Source: VBCK01 sp035939615 (lineage in GTDB: Bacteria > Pseudomonadota > Gammaproteobacteria > Burkholderiales > Burkholderiaceae_F). Taken from it: DNA of 20,646 nucleotides. Shown here piece after piece: positions 1 through 7,177 of this stretch. A program made the position numbers and the translations under genes. The notes under the pieces were generated by a model. The model was not told the DNA's origin, did no database searches, and was given only the letters and a program-made list of their open reading frames with translations. Every line of letters starts with the position of its first letter. The stretch's first letter is position 1. Location: assembly GCA_035939615.1 (NCBI GenBank), contig DASZFP010000042.1:1-20646 (forward strand), given 5' to 3'.

Positions 1-173
1 GCCTGCGTCTGTCGCGCGCCCGCTGGGCCAACGGGATCTGGTGCGTGGCCATCGCCTACTCGACCATGGCCACCAAGCAGCACATGGCGCTCGACGTGGT
101 GGCGGGCGCCGCACTGGGCTCGGTGTTCGCGCTCCTTTCGAGGCTGGAAATGCGCCGGCCGCCCGGTGCCTGA
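1..173 (+). CDS. PAP2-family membrane phosphatase, C-terminal end (partial)
   Basis: This is the last 56 codons of a gene entering from the left edge, ending at a TGA at 171-173. The visible peptide has the third conserved block of the PAP2 superfamily, in the form STMATKQHMALDVVAGAALG, where the His and the Asp four residues later are the catalytic pair. A hydrophobic segment follows, then a short basic tail (LEMRRPPGA). Family members remove phosphate from lipid phosphates or transfer phospho-head-groups at the membrane; the substrate cannot be told from this fragment. The Thr after the Ser, in place of the usual Arg, resembles the inositol-phosphoryl-transferase/PAP2 branch. The following MipA-like gene begins within 40 nt, so the two are probably co-transcribed. 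Confidence 0.75.
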   Translation, partial: LRLSRARWANGIWCVAIAYSTMATKQHMALDVVAGAALGSVFALLSRLEMRRPPGA

Positions 174-209
174 TTGACCGGGTCGAACGGCGCACCAAGG
201 CGATCGCGC

Positions 210-1043
210 GTGCGGGCGCTGGTCGCCGCGGTCGCGCTCGCGAGCCTGTCGGCCGCGAAGGCCCAGGATGCACCGCTGTGGGAATTCGGCATCGGACCGG
301 CGGTGTTGCGCCTTCCGTACTACCGCGGGTCGGACCAGTACCGCAACCTGGTGCTGCCCGCGGTGTACTTCATCTATCGCGGCGAATTCCTTCGTGCCTC
401 CGAGCGCGAGGGCGTGCAAGGCATCCTGTTTGAATCGACCAATCTGAAGCTCAACATCAGCGCCGGCGCCTCGCTGCCCGTGCCGAGCAGCCATTCCGAT
501 ACGCGCTCCGGCATGCCCGATCTGAAGCCGGAGGTCGAGCTCGGACCGGCGCTCGATTGGACGCTGTGGCGCGGGCAGAACCGGGGAACCCGGCTGATGG
601 CGTCGTTCCCGGTGCGGGCTGCGATCAGCATCGAGTGGCCGCCCCGGTTACTGGGCTGGATCACGAACCCGCATCTGAACCTGGACGTGACCGACCCGGT
701 GCGCGCTCCGGGCTGGAACCTGGGACTGCAGGTCGGTCCCCTGCTCGCGACCCGCCACCTGAACGAGTACTACTATTCGGTCGCTCCGGCGTTCGCAACT
801 CCGACGCGGCCTGCGTATTCCGCGAACGGCGGCTATGCCGGCATGCAATTCACCACCGCGCTGTCCCGGCGCTTCCGGCGTTTCTGGGTCGGCGCGTTCG
901 GCCGCTATGACTCGATCGAAGGCGCGGTGTTCGAAGGCAGCCCGCTGATTCGCAGCGGTCACTCGATCTACGGCGGTATCGGGCTTTCGGTGATGATCGA
1001 CGAGTCCTCGGTCCGGGTGCCGCTCAGGGACGAGGATTACTAG
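210..1043 (+). CDS. MipA/OmpV-family outer-membrane protein
   Basis: The product is a predicted outer-membrane beta-barrel of the MipA/OmpV family, whose members act as scaffolds for murein enzymes or as porin-like proteins. After the signal peptide it shows the family opening (WEFGIGPAVLRLPYYRGSDQ), alternating aromatic strands throughout, and a closing strand rich in Gly and aromatic residues (SIYGGIGLSVMID). The frame is open from a TTG at 174, directly after the upstream stop. I prefer the GTG at 210 because it gives a compact signal peptide (RALVAAVALASLSAAKAQ, cleavage near AQ-DA) and has a weak AAGG about 10 nt upstream. The TTG start would add 12 residues including RRSR. It lies between the PAP2 gene and a glycosyltransferase gene on the same strand, 28 nt before the latter. 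Family call is solid; specific role unknown. Confidence 0.8.
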   Translation: MRALVAAVALASLSAAKAQDAPLWEFGIGPAVLRLPYYRGSDQYRNLVLPAVYFIYRGEFLRASEREGVQGILFESTNLKLNISAGASLPVPSSHSDTRSGMPDLKPEVELGPALDWTLWRGQNRGTRLMASFPVRAAISIEWPPRLLGWITNPHLNLDVTDPVRAPGWNLGLQVGPLLATRHLNEYYYSVAPAFATPTRPAYSANGGYAGMQFTTALSRRFRRFWVGAFGRYDSIEGAVFEGSPLIRSGHSIYGGIGLSVMIDESSVRVPLRDEDY

Positions 1044-1071
1044 CTCCCTGCTCGCAACGGCACAGCGTCCG

Positions 1072-1872
1072 GTGAATGTCGATCAATCGTTGAAGATGCC
1101 GCGGGCGGCGGGCTCGGCCACGCACCTGGTGCTGATGCCCAGCTTCAACCCGGGCCCTGGCGTCGTCGCAACCGTGCGTGACGCGCGGGCCGCCTGGTGT
1201 CCGGTCTGGGTGGTCGTCGACGGCAGCGACGACGGCTCGGCCGAGCAATTGCTGGCACTGGCGCAGCGCGATGCGGGTTTGCGCATCATCGTCCTGGACC
1301 GCAACCGCGGCAAGGGAGCGGCGGTGCTGCACGGGGCGCGCCTGGCGTCGCAGCAGGGGTACACGCACGTACTGACGATGGACTCGGACGGCCAGCATCC
1401 GGCGCAGAGCATCGGCGAGTTCATGGCGCAATCGGCCGCCCGGCCTGATTGCCTGATCCTGGGTGTACCGCAGTTCGACGCCGACGCGCCGCCGTTGCGC
1501 GTACGCGGGCGCCGCATATCCAACTGGTGGGCCGATCTTGAAACGCTGAAAATGGGCATCGGCGACTCGCTGTTCGGGTTCCGCGTCTACCCGATCGGAC
1601 CGCTGCTGGCCATCGCGCAACGTCACCGCTGGATGCGGCGCTTCGACTTCGACCCCGAGGCCGCTGTTCGCCTGTGCTGGGCCGGCGTGCGGCCGGTGAA
1701 TGTGCCCGCGCCGGTGCGCTACCCGAGCCGCGAATGCGGCGGCGTTTCGCACTTTCGATACGTGCGGGACAACGTCCTGCTGACCTGGATGCACGTGCGC
1801 CTGATGGTCGAATTCACTGTGCGTCTGCCGTGGCTGCTGGGTCGGCGCCGGATGGTCGATCCAGCGCGTTGA
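1072..1872 (+). CDS. Family 2 glycosyltransferase, APE-cluster type
   Basis: This is a soluble or peripheral GT-A-fold glycosyltransferase. Visible features are the N-terminal nucleotide-binding strand (HLVLMPSFNPG), the VVVDGSDDGS motif near residues 47-56, RNRGKGAAV near 78-85, and the metal-binding DSD at about 104-106 within LTMDSDGQHP. The C-terminus ends in a hydrophobic amphipathic stretch (VEFTVRLPWLLGRRR). GT2 proteins of this kind occur in aryl polyene and xanthomonadin clusters, which fits the opposing operon, but the sugar donor and acceptor are unknown. The start is a GTG 28 nt after the MipA-like gene with no clear ribosome-binding site; an ATG at 1096 is the alternative. Its last 59 nt overlap, tail to tail, the dehydratase gene on the other strand. 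Confidence 0.82.
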   Translation: MNVDQSLKMPRAAGSATHLVLMPSFNPGPGVVATVRDARAAWCPVWVVVDGSDDGSAEQLLALAQRDAGLRIIVLDRNRGKGAAVLHGARLASQQGYTHVLTMDSDGQHPAQSIGEFMAQSAARPDCLILGVPQFDADAPPLRVRGRRISNWWADLETLKMGIGDSLFGFRVYPIGPLLAIAQRHRWMRRFDFDPEAAVRLCWAGVRPVNVPAPVRYPSRECGGVSHFRYVRDNVLLTWMHVRLMVEFTVRLPWLLGRRRMVDPAR

Positions 1873-2314
1873 ACGCGTCCAGCACGACGATTGCTCGACC
1901 GGTCAGCAGGTCGCGCACCGGCGAGCGCACCGTGAACTCGTACATCGCGACCCGCAGGTCGCCGGTCAGCAGGGATGCCTCGATCAGCAGCACGGTCGGG
2001 TCCTGATCCAGCCGGCGCGCCAGGAAGGTGACCTCGCGCACGCTGGCCAGCAGCCCGGCGCGAGGCCGGTCGGGTTGGCCGCCGCGACCCTCGCCCTGCA
2101 GGGCCCCGTGCAGCGCCATGGCTTGCGCTGCATATTCGATGCCGCAGGCGATGTGCAGGCCCAGATTGTCCCGCAGCGGGTTGTCGGCGCGCAGGTGGCT
2201 CGAGGTGCGGGCCAGCAGGCAGCGCTCGTCCCAGTGCGTCACTTCGTCGATCAGCACCATCGTCCCGCCGTGCGGAATGATGCGGGCGATCTGCTGCCGG
2301 TCCAGCATGCTCAT
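1814..2314 (-). CDS. ApeP-like 3-hydroxyacyl-ACP dehydratase
   Basis: This 166-residue hotdog-fold protein resembles ApeP, one of two subunits of the APE dehydratase heterodimer, which removes water from the 3-hydroxyacyl-ACP to create each double bond. The family signature is IPHGGTMVLIDEV near residues 13-25 (candidate catalytic His15), followed by CGIEYAAQAMALHG around 57-70 on the central helix. The remainder shows the hotdog beta-sheet pattern ending near GRAIVVLDAF. A polar tail of about 20 residues extends past the fold into the region overlapping the glycosyltransferase gene. The start ATG at 2314 overlaps the upstream stop as ATGA, implying translational coupling; an ATG two codons in is an alternative. 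The frame stays open far upstream, but that part is the shadow of the preceding gene. Confidence 0.85.
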   Translation of the reverse strand: MSMLDRQQIARIIPHGGTMVLIDEVTHWDERCLLARTSSHLRADNPLRDNLGLHIACGIEYAAQAMALHGALQGEGRGGQPDRPRAGLLASVREVTFLARRLDQDPTVLLIEASLLTGDLRVAMYEFTVRSPVRDLLTGRAIVVLDAFNALDRPSGADPAATADAQ

Positions 2315-3126
2315 GCGGACTCGATGTCGACCGCGAGCCGCAGGTCGTCGAGATAGTCCAGTCGGATCGTGCCGCTTTGCCCGCGCGCGACGCGATCGAG
2401 CAGCGCGAGGCCCCGGGCCGGCGGCGAGCTGCAGCGTATCGCCTCCAGGCTGGCCAGCGCCATGCGGTCGGCCGCCTCGTCGGTCACACCGACCCGAAGG
2501 CGGGCCAGGCGGCTGGGCCCCGGGTCGGCGCTCAGCGCCAGCGCCACGCCCAGGGACGAACCGATCGGTCTTTTGCGGTGCAGCGGCTCCGGGTAGGGTG
2601 CGTCGAAGACGGTCACCAGGATGTCGCGCGTCCCGGTCGCCAGGGCGGCGCGGGCCTCCAGCAGCGCCGCCGAAAAGCTGCCGTCGTAAGTGGTCAGCGT
2701 CGTCGATGGCGCCATCGCGCCCGTCGCAATGGCCCAGTACCCGGCCGCCGCGTTGGTCACCGAATTGTGAAAGCGCGTCGGAGACAGCAGCTGATCGCCG
2801 GGGTGTTCCGATGCCAGCGCCGTGCAGATCGCATGGCAGTTTTCGCCGTCCGCGCTGGAGGTCGCGAACACGGTCGGCAAAATGGTCACGTCCAGTTGCG
2901 CGGCTGCCGCCGCCTCGAACCCGGCGCCCATCGCAAGATTCACGACCTTGCTGGCGCGGCGCCGCTCCGCCGCGGGCAGCCTCGAACACAAGGGAATGGA
3001 CGCAGCCTGAGCCGGCAGCGCGGCCTCGCCGCGCAGGATGGCTCGCGCCGCTGGCCACGTATTCAGGTGAGAACCGCAAACGCCGATTCCCCGCAGCCAG
3101 ATGGATCTGCGGTCCAGATCGTTCAT
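2311..3126 (-). CDS. ApeC-like ketosynthase partner (chain-length-factor type)
   Basis: The 271-residue product matches the short beta-ketoacyl-synthase-like family (Ketoacyl-synt_2) that pairs with the ApeO ketosynthase in APE systems. It begins with a strand like those of ketosynthases (SIWLRGIGVCGS) and contains FATSSADGEN near 87-96 and RFHNSVTNAAAGYWAIATG near 118-136, both typical of this group. The usual nucleophilic Cys motif and the HGTGT motif are absent, so it should be catalytically inert and shape the length of the polyene made by its partner. It is much shorter than a full KS (about 400 residues), which is normal for the family. Its ATG shares one base with the stop of the upstream KS gene (TGATG), and its own stop overlaps the next start, consistent with a KS-CLF pair made in equal amounts. 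Confidence 0.85.
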   Translation of the reverse strand: MNDLDRRSIWLRGIGVCGSHLNTWPAARAILRGEAALPAQAASIPLCSRLPAAERRRASKVVNLAMGAGFEAAAAAQLDVTILPTVFATSSADGENCHAICTALASEHPGDQLLSPTRFHNSVTNAAAGYWAIATGAMAPSTTLTTYDGSFSAALLEARAALATGTRDILVTVFDAPYPEPLHRKRPIGSSLGVALALSADPGPSRLARLRVGVTDEAADRMALASLEAIRCSSPPARGLALLDRVARGQSGTIRLDYLDDLRLAVDIESA

Positions 3127-4319
3127 CAGAGCTCTGCCGCGCCGATCAACAAGGCGCAGTTGGTGCCGCCGAATCCGAACGAATTACTCAGCACGCGACG
3201 CACGCGACCCGATTGCGGGGCTCGCAGAAAGTTGCATCGCAGCGCCGGGTCCTGCCGTCTGGTCGTGATGCCGCCCGGAAGGATGCCCGTTTGAATGGCC
3301 AGTGCGCTGATGATCAGTTCAACCGCGCCCGCCGCGCCCAGAGCGTGGCCGGTGGCCCCCTTGGTCGAACTGCAGGGAACGCCTGTGCCCAGCAAGCCGG
3401 TGACGGCCTTGTCTTCGGCGGGATCGTTGGTGCGGGTGCCCGTGCCGTGCAGGTTCACATAGTCGACGTCCCGCGCCGAAAGTCCGGCCGATGCGAGCGC
3501 CGATTCGATCGCGAGGCGAGCGCCCAGGCCCTCGGGGTGTGGAGTCGACATGTGGTAGGCGTCGCTCGACTCGCCGGCGCCGAGCAGGGCGACGTCGTCG
3601 GGCGAAGCCGCGCCGGTCGCGCGCTCCAGCAGCGCGAAGGCTCCGGCCTCCCCCAGGGACAGCCCGGTGCGATCGGCGTCGAAAGGCTGGCACGGCGTGA
3701 GCGCGAGCAGCTCGAGGGATCGGAAGCCGAACAGCGTGGTGCCGCACAAGGTGTCGACGCCGCCCACCACGGCGGCATCGATGATGCCCGAGGCGATCAT
3801 GCGCGCCGCGGCGGGAAACACCTTGGCGCTCGACGAGCAGGCGGTCGAGATCACCGTGGCCGGACCCTTCAGCCCCAGCACGCTGCGCACGAAGTCTGCC
3901 ACCGCGAAACCGGTGTGCCCCTGGCGATATCGAAAGTCGGTCGGCAGCGCTCCGTCGGCGTCGCGGCGGGTGAACGCGTCTTCGGTCTCTCGGATTCCGG
4001 ATGTCGTGGTGCCGATCAGGACGCCGATCCGGTGCGCGCCGTAGCGGGCCGCCGCTCGCGCCGCACAGACGGCGAAGTCATCCTGGTGCAGCGCCAGGTA
4101 GGCGAGCCGGTTGTTGCGGCTGTCCCAGTCGGCCCAGGCCAGCGGAAGGCGCATGTCCGAAAGCGCCGGCACCCGCCCGACACAGGTCTGGAAGCCGGAA
4201 TCGTCGACCCGCCACTGGGTCAGGCCCGAACGGCCGCCGGTAAGCGCCTGGCGTGTCGCCTCCAGTCCGCTTCCGAGACAGCTTGTCAGGGTGAATCGCG
4301 AAAGCGTCAGCGGATACAC
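3126..4319 (-). CDS. ApeO-like beta-ketoacyl-ACP synthase
   Basis: This is a FabF-type condensing enzyme of 397 residues that extends the acyl chain by decarboxylative condensation with malonyl-ACP. The full triad is visible: the nucleophile in STACSSSAKV (Cys about 161), His about 291 in HGTGTRTND, and His about 325 in KGATGHALGAAG. The GFGGTNCALL strand near the C-terminus is also typical. It should function as a heterodimer with the adjacent chain-length-factor-like protein. The start is GTG at 4319, 33 nt after the preceding dehydratase stop, with no convincing Shine-Dalgarno sequence. The N-terminal sequence (YPLTLSRFTLTSCLG) fits the family with this start. Function is inferred from the intact triad and operon setting; the starter unit cannot be deduced. 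Confidence 0.9.
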   Translation of the reverse strand: MYPLTLSRFTLTSCLGSGLEATRQALTGGRSGLTQWRVDDSGFQTCVGRVPALSDMRLPLAWADWDSRNNRLAYLALHQDDFAVCAARAAARYGAHRIGVLIGTTTSGIRETEDAFTRRDADGALPTDFRYRQGHTGFAVADFVRSVLGLKGPATVISTACSSSAKVFPAAARMIASGIIDAAVVGGVDTLCGTTLFGFRSLELLALTPCQPFDADRTGLSLGEAGAFALLERATGAASPDDVALLGAGESSDAYHMSTPHPEGLGARLAIESALASAGLSARDVDYVNLHGTGTRTNDPAEDKAVTGLLGTGVPCSSTKGATGHALGAAGAVELIISALAIQTGILPGGITTRRQDPALRCNFLRAPQSGRVRRVLSNSFGFGGTNCALLIGAAEL

Positions 4320-4352
4320 ACGCAGGCGACAAATTCGATGCGTCCGCGCGCA

Positions 4353-4658
4353 CTATACCGTTCCGAAGCGCACGCTTGCCGCCGGATCGCTTCCTTCGGA
4401 AATCTTCAGCACAAAGGCATTCGCCCCACGTCGGGTCAAGGTCAGGTCCAGGCAGGCGCCGGGCCGTACCGCGGCACGGAATTTGGCGCTTTCCACGCGG
4501 CCCCAGGCAAACGACGCTCCAGCGGCCGCCTCGAGCGCCTGTATGGCCTGGGCCAGCAGCCAGGCGCCCGGAACGACCGGGTCGCCTGGAAAGTGGCCGG
4601 CAAACATCGGATGAGTCGTCGGGACCCGAAGCTGGACCCGCAGCGGCCATCCGTTCAT
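4353..4658 (-). CDS. ApeI-like FabZ-type dehydratase
   Basis: A short (101-residue) single hotdog domain carrying the FabZ-like active-site loop HPMFAGHFPGDPVVPGAWLL, with catalytic His at about 22 and Pro-Gly turns in the usual places. In the APE pathway ApeI pairs with ApeP to form the dehydratase heterodimer, and both partners are encoded in this operon. It is shorter than FabZ (about 140-150 residues), as expected for this partner. The start ATG overlaps the ACP stop (ATGA), so the ACP and this subunit are probably translationally coupled. It ends at a TAG 33 nt before the ketosynthase. A hotdog thioesterase is the less likely alternative; the HFPG loop argues for dehydratase. Confidence 0.85.
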   Translation of the reverse strand: MNGWPLRVQLRVPTTHPMFAGHFPGDPVVPGAWLLAQAIQALEAAAGASFAWGRVESAKFRAAVRPGACLDLTLTRRGANAFVLKISEGSDPAASVRFGTV

Positions 4659-4975
4659 TTGGTGCGGTGCGCCGCGATGTAGCCGGCCAGGGATCCCAGC
4701 GAACGGAAGATCTCGGCATTGTTGCCGTCATCAGCCCGAAGCTGCAGCCCGTAGCGCTTGGACACGACCAGGGCGATTTCGAGGATGTCGATGGAGTCCA
4801 GTCCCAGGCCCTCCCCGTACAGGGGCGTGTCGGCACCCGCATTGGGCGGCACATCTTCCAGGTTCAGGGATGAAACGATCAGCTCGCGCAGCTCGCCGAC
4901 CAGCAGCGAATCCGGCCCCGAGCCGGATGCGACGCCGGCTGCTTCCGAGTGACGAGGGGGCGGGTGGCTGGGCAT
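4655..4975 (-). CDS. Acyl carrier protein of the APE-type pathway
   Basis: This 106-residue acyl carrier protein carries the phosphopantetheine attachment site in GLGLDSIDILEIALVVSKRY, with modified Ser at about 61 after Asp60. Helices I to IV of the ACP fold are recognisable from about residue 24 (LLVGELRELIVSSLNL) to the C-terminus. A Pro/Ser/His-rich stretch of about 20 residues precedes the fold and is longer than in FabAB-pathway ACPs. The chosen ATG at 4975 lies 25 nt after the ketoreductase stop; the frame is open further upstream but that part lies inside the ketoreductase gene. The growing chain would be carried on this protein between the KS, KR and DH pairs in the cytoplasm. It is the only ACP gene in the window, whereas the characterised E. 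coli APE cluster has two. Confidence 0.88.
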   Translation of the reverse strand: MPSHPPPRHSEAAGVASGSGPDSLLVGELRELIVSSLNLEDVPPNAGADTPLYGEGLGLDSIDILEIALVVSKRYGLQLRADDGNNAEIFRSLGSLAGYIAAHRTK

Positions 4976-5000
4976 GGAAATGTTCCAGGTTGGGTCGATC

Positions 5001-5720
5001 TTAGAACATGCCGCCGTGAATCGCGATGACCTGGCCCGTGATGTAGGACGCCTGCTCCGAGGCGAGGAACCCGACCAGGTCGGCAACCTCCCGTGCGGTG
5101 CCGGCGCGCTTCATCGGAACCAGCGACTCGATGGTTGCGCGGTCGAACACGCCGCGGGTCATCGGCGTGTCGATGATGCCCGGGGCCACGGCATTGACAG
5201 TGATGCCGCGGCTGGCCAGCTCCATGGCCAGGGACCGGGTGGCCGCGTTGAGGGCACCCTTGGCAGCCGAGTAGTTGACCTGCCCGCGATGACCCACGAG
5301 CGCACTGATCGAGGAGATGTTGATGATCCGCCCCCAGCGCTCGCGCACCATCGGCAGCGTCAGCGGCTGGGTCACATGGAAGAAACCGTGCACCGAGACG
5401 TCGATCACCCGGCGCCATTGCTCGGGGCGCATGCCCGGGAACACGGCGTCGTCGTGTACACCGGCGTTGTTGACGATGATGTGGACCGCACCGCTCAGCA
5501 ACAGCGTTTCGATGGCATCGTGCGTCTGCTCCAGATCGGTGATGTCGAAGCAGACGGCCTCGGCCGCGCCGCCGGCGGCGGTGATTTCTCCGACCACCTG
5601 CTGCGCCGACTCGCGATTCGTGTTCGAATGCACCAGCACATGGTGCCCGTCCGAGGCCAGGCGCCGGCAGATCGCGCCGCCGATGCCGCCACTGCCGCCG
5701 GTGACGAGTGCGCGCTTCAC
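5001..5720 (-). CDS. fabG: ApeQ/FabG-like 3-ketoacyl-ACP reductase
   Basis: A 239-residue short-chain dehydrogenase/reductase that would reduce the 3-ketoacyl-ACP with NADPH. The Rossmann motif TGGSGGIG (residues 7-14), NNAG (about 84-87), and a catalytic Ser137, Tyr150, Lys154 set (INISSIS and NYSAAKGALN) are all present at FabG spacing, and the C-terminal YITGQVIAIHGGMF is typical. Its placement directly before the ACP and dehydratase genes points to ApeQ function rather than housekeeping fatty-acid synthesis. The start is GTG and overlaps the stop of the outer-membrane channel gene as GTGA, with no good ribosome-binding site of its own. Translation therefore probably depends on the upstream exporter gene. 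Confidence 0.9.
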   Translation of the reverse strand: MKRALVTGGSGGIGGAICRRLASDGHHVLVHSNTNRESAQQVVGEITAAGGAAEAVCFDITDLEQTHDAIETLLLSGAVHIIVNNAGVHDDAVFPGMRPEQWRRVIDVSVHGFFHVTQPLTLPMVRERWGRIINISSISALVGHRGQVNYSAAKGALNAATRSLAMELASRGITVNAVAPGIIDTPMTRGVFDRATIESLVPMKRAGTAREVADLVGFLASEQASYITGQVIAIHGGMF

Positions 5721-7177
5721 TGGCTCAGCCGGCCGCCGCCCAGCGCCTGGTACAGGGCCGCCGTGTCGGTGTAGCGTGCGGCCTGCGCCTGCACGCGAGA
5801 GATGCGCGTCTGCTGGTAGGCCTGCTGGGCGGTGAGCAGCGCCAGCACGTTGACGGCGCCGGCGTCGAGCTGGCGGCGTGTCAGGTCCAGCGTCTTGCGA
5901 GCGGCGGCCTCCGACTTCAACGAGGCTGCGAGCGCATCGGCGTCGCCCTGCAGCGCGTACAGGCTGTCGGCGACGTTCTGAAAAGCGGTCAGCACGACGC
6001 TGCGATATTGCGCGGTCACCTGGTCCAGCGCCGCTTCGGCCGTGCGCTGCCGGTGCCGCAACGTGCCGAAGTCGAACACCGTCTCGGTCACGCTGCCCGT
6101 GATCGCCCAGAATCGGTTGCCGTCGGCGAACATCCGTGAAAACTGGGTCGCGGCGCCGCCGTAGTTCGCGGAGATCGAGAACTGCGGCAGGCGGTTGGCC
6201 ACCGCGACACCGACTTCGGCGCTGGCCGAGTGCACCAGGGCCTCGGCGGCCCGCACATCGGGACGGTGCTCGACCAGGTTCGATGGCACGCTCACCGGCA
6301 GCTCCTCGGGCAGCTTCAGCGACTCCAGATCGATCTGCGCGGGCCGGCCCTGTGCCGGCACCTCGCCCGTGAGCACCGCCAGCAGATCGCGCGTCTGCTC
6401 GAGCTGCTTTCTGAGCGGCGGCAGCGCCTGCTCGCCCTGCGCGAGCGCGGATTCCTGGGTGGCCACGTCCAGCGCCGAAGCGTAGCCCACGCGCGCCTGC
6501 TCGCGCAGCAGGTCCAGGGAGCGTTTCTCGGCCCGGATGATGTCGTCGGTGGCCTCGATCTGAGCCTGCAGCGCGGCCTGCTGGATCGCGGCGGCCACCA
6601 CGTTGGAGGCCAGCGTCAGGTAGGCCGCCTCGAGCTGGAAGCGCTGGGCCTCCTCCAGCGCCGCCAGCGATTCGACCGCCCGCCGGTTCAGGCCGAACAC
6701 GTCGGGGACGAACCCCACGCTGACCTGGGCCGTGTGCAGCGTGTACACCGGCGCGCCCGAGCTCAGCGTGGGCGCGATCGTGCCGACGGCGTTGCCGGCG
6801 CGGCTGGGCGAATAACTTGCCTGCAGGACAGGAAGGTAGGCGCCGAACTGCGCCGCGGTGGATTCGTGCGCCTGGCGCAGCGAGGCCCGGGCCGCATCGA
6901 CGGTGGGATTGTGCTCGAAGGCGTGCTCGACCAGTTCATCGATCGGCGGCGATCCGAATCCGCTCCACCAGCGCGCCGGCACCTCGGCGGCCTGCGTGAA
7001 CGTCTGCGCCGCGCCGCCGGCGGCCGGCGCAGCCGTGGTGCCGGTCAACGGCTCGCGCACGTAAGCGTGGACATCGGGCCGGGGCAGGCGTTGAAAGTCG
7101 GGTCCGACCGTGCAGGCAGTGCAGATCAGCGCCGCCAGCGCGCACGCGTGCCACTTTCCCCTCTCAGCGATCGTCAC
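5717..7177 (-). CDS. RND efflux outer-membrane channel (NodT/OprM family)
   Basis: This 486-residue protein is the TolC-like outer-membrane component of the tripartite exporter encoded upstream. It starts with a signal sequence ending in a slightly degenerate lipobox (LICTAC followed by TVGPDFQR; CTVGPD is a family hallmark). It has two outer-membrane efflux repeats: the first covers about 60-270 with RWWSGFGSPPIDELVEHAF, and the second contains VEHRPDVRAAEALVHSASAEVGVA near 310-333. Long helices rich in Ala and Gln form the periplasmic tunnel. Its ATG overlaps the pump stop by 4 nt (ATGA), and its own stop overlaps the ketoreductase start by 4 nt. Export substrate is not apparent from this subunit. 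Confidence 0.92.
   Translation of the reverse strand: MTIAERGKWHACALAALICTACTVGPDFQRLPRPDVHAYVREPLTGTTAAPAAGGAAQTFTQAAEVPARWWSGFGSPPIDELVEHAFEHNPTVDAARASLRQAHESTAAQFGAYLPVLQASYSPSRAGNAVGTIAPTLSSGAPVYTLHTAQVSVGFVPDVFGLNRRAVESLAALEEAQRFQLEAAYLTLASNVVAAAIQQAALQAQIEATDDIIRAEKRSLDLLREQARVGYASALDVATQESALAQGEQALPPLRKQLEQTRDLLAVLTGEVPAQGRPAQIDLESLKLPEELPVSVPSNLVEHRPDVRAAEALVHSASAEVGVAVANRLPQFSISANYGGAATQFSRMFADGNRFWAITGSVTETVFDFGTLRHRQRTAEAALDQVTAQYRSVVLTAFQNVADSLYALQGDADALAASLKSEAAARKTLDLTRRQLDAGAVNVLALLTAQQAYQQTRISRVQAQAARYTDTAALYQALGGGRLSQ

Noticed and set aside
2315..3079. N-terminal extension of the ApeP-like dehydratase frame
   Set aside because: The frame is open for 255 codons upstream of the chosen ATG, but the extension lies within the CLF-like gene and has no domain; hotdog homology begins right at the chosen start.
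2028..4682. 884-codon open frame on the + strand
   Set aside because: It is antisense to the dehydratase, CLF, KS and second dehydratase genes, is extremely rich in Arg/Pro/Ser, and shows no domain. It is a product of high G+C and the codon bias of the real genes.
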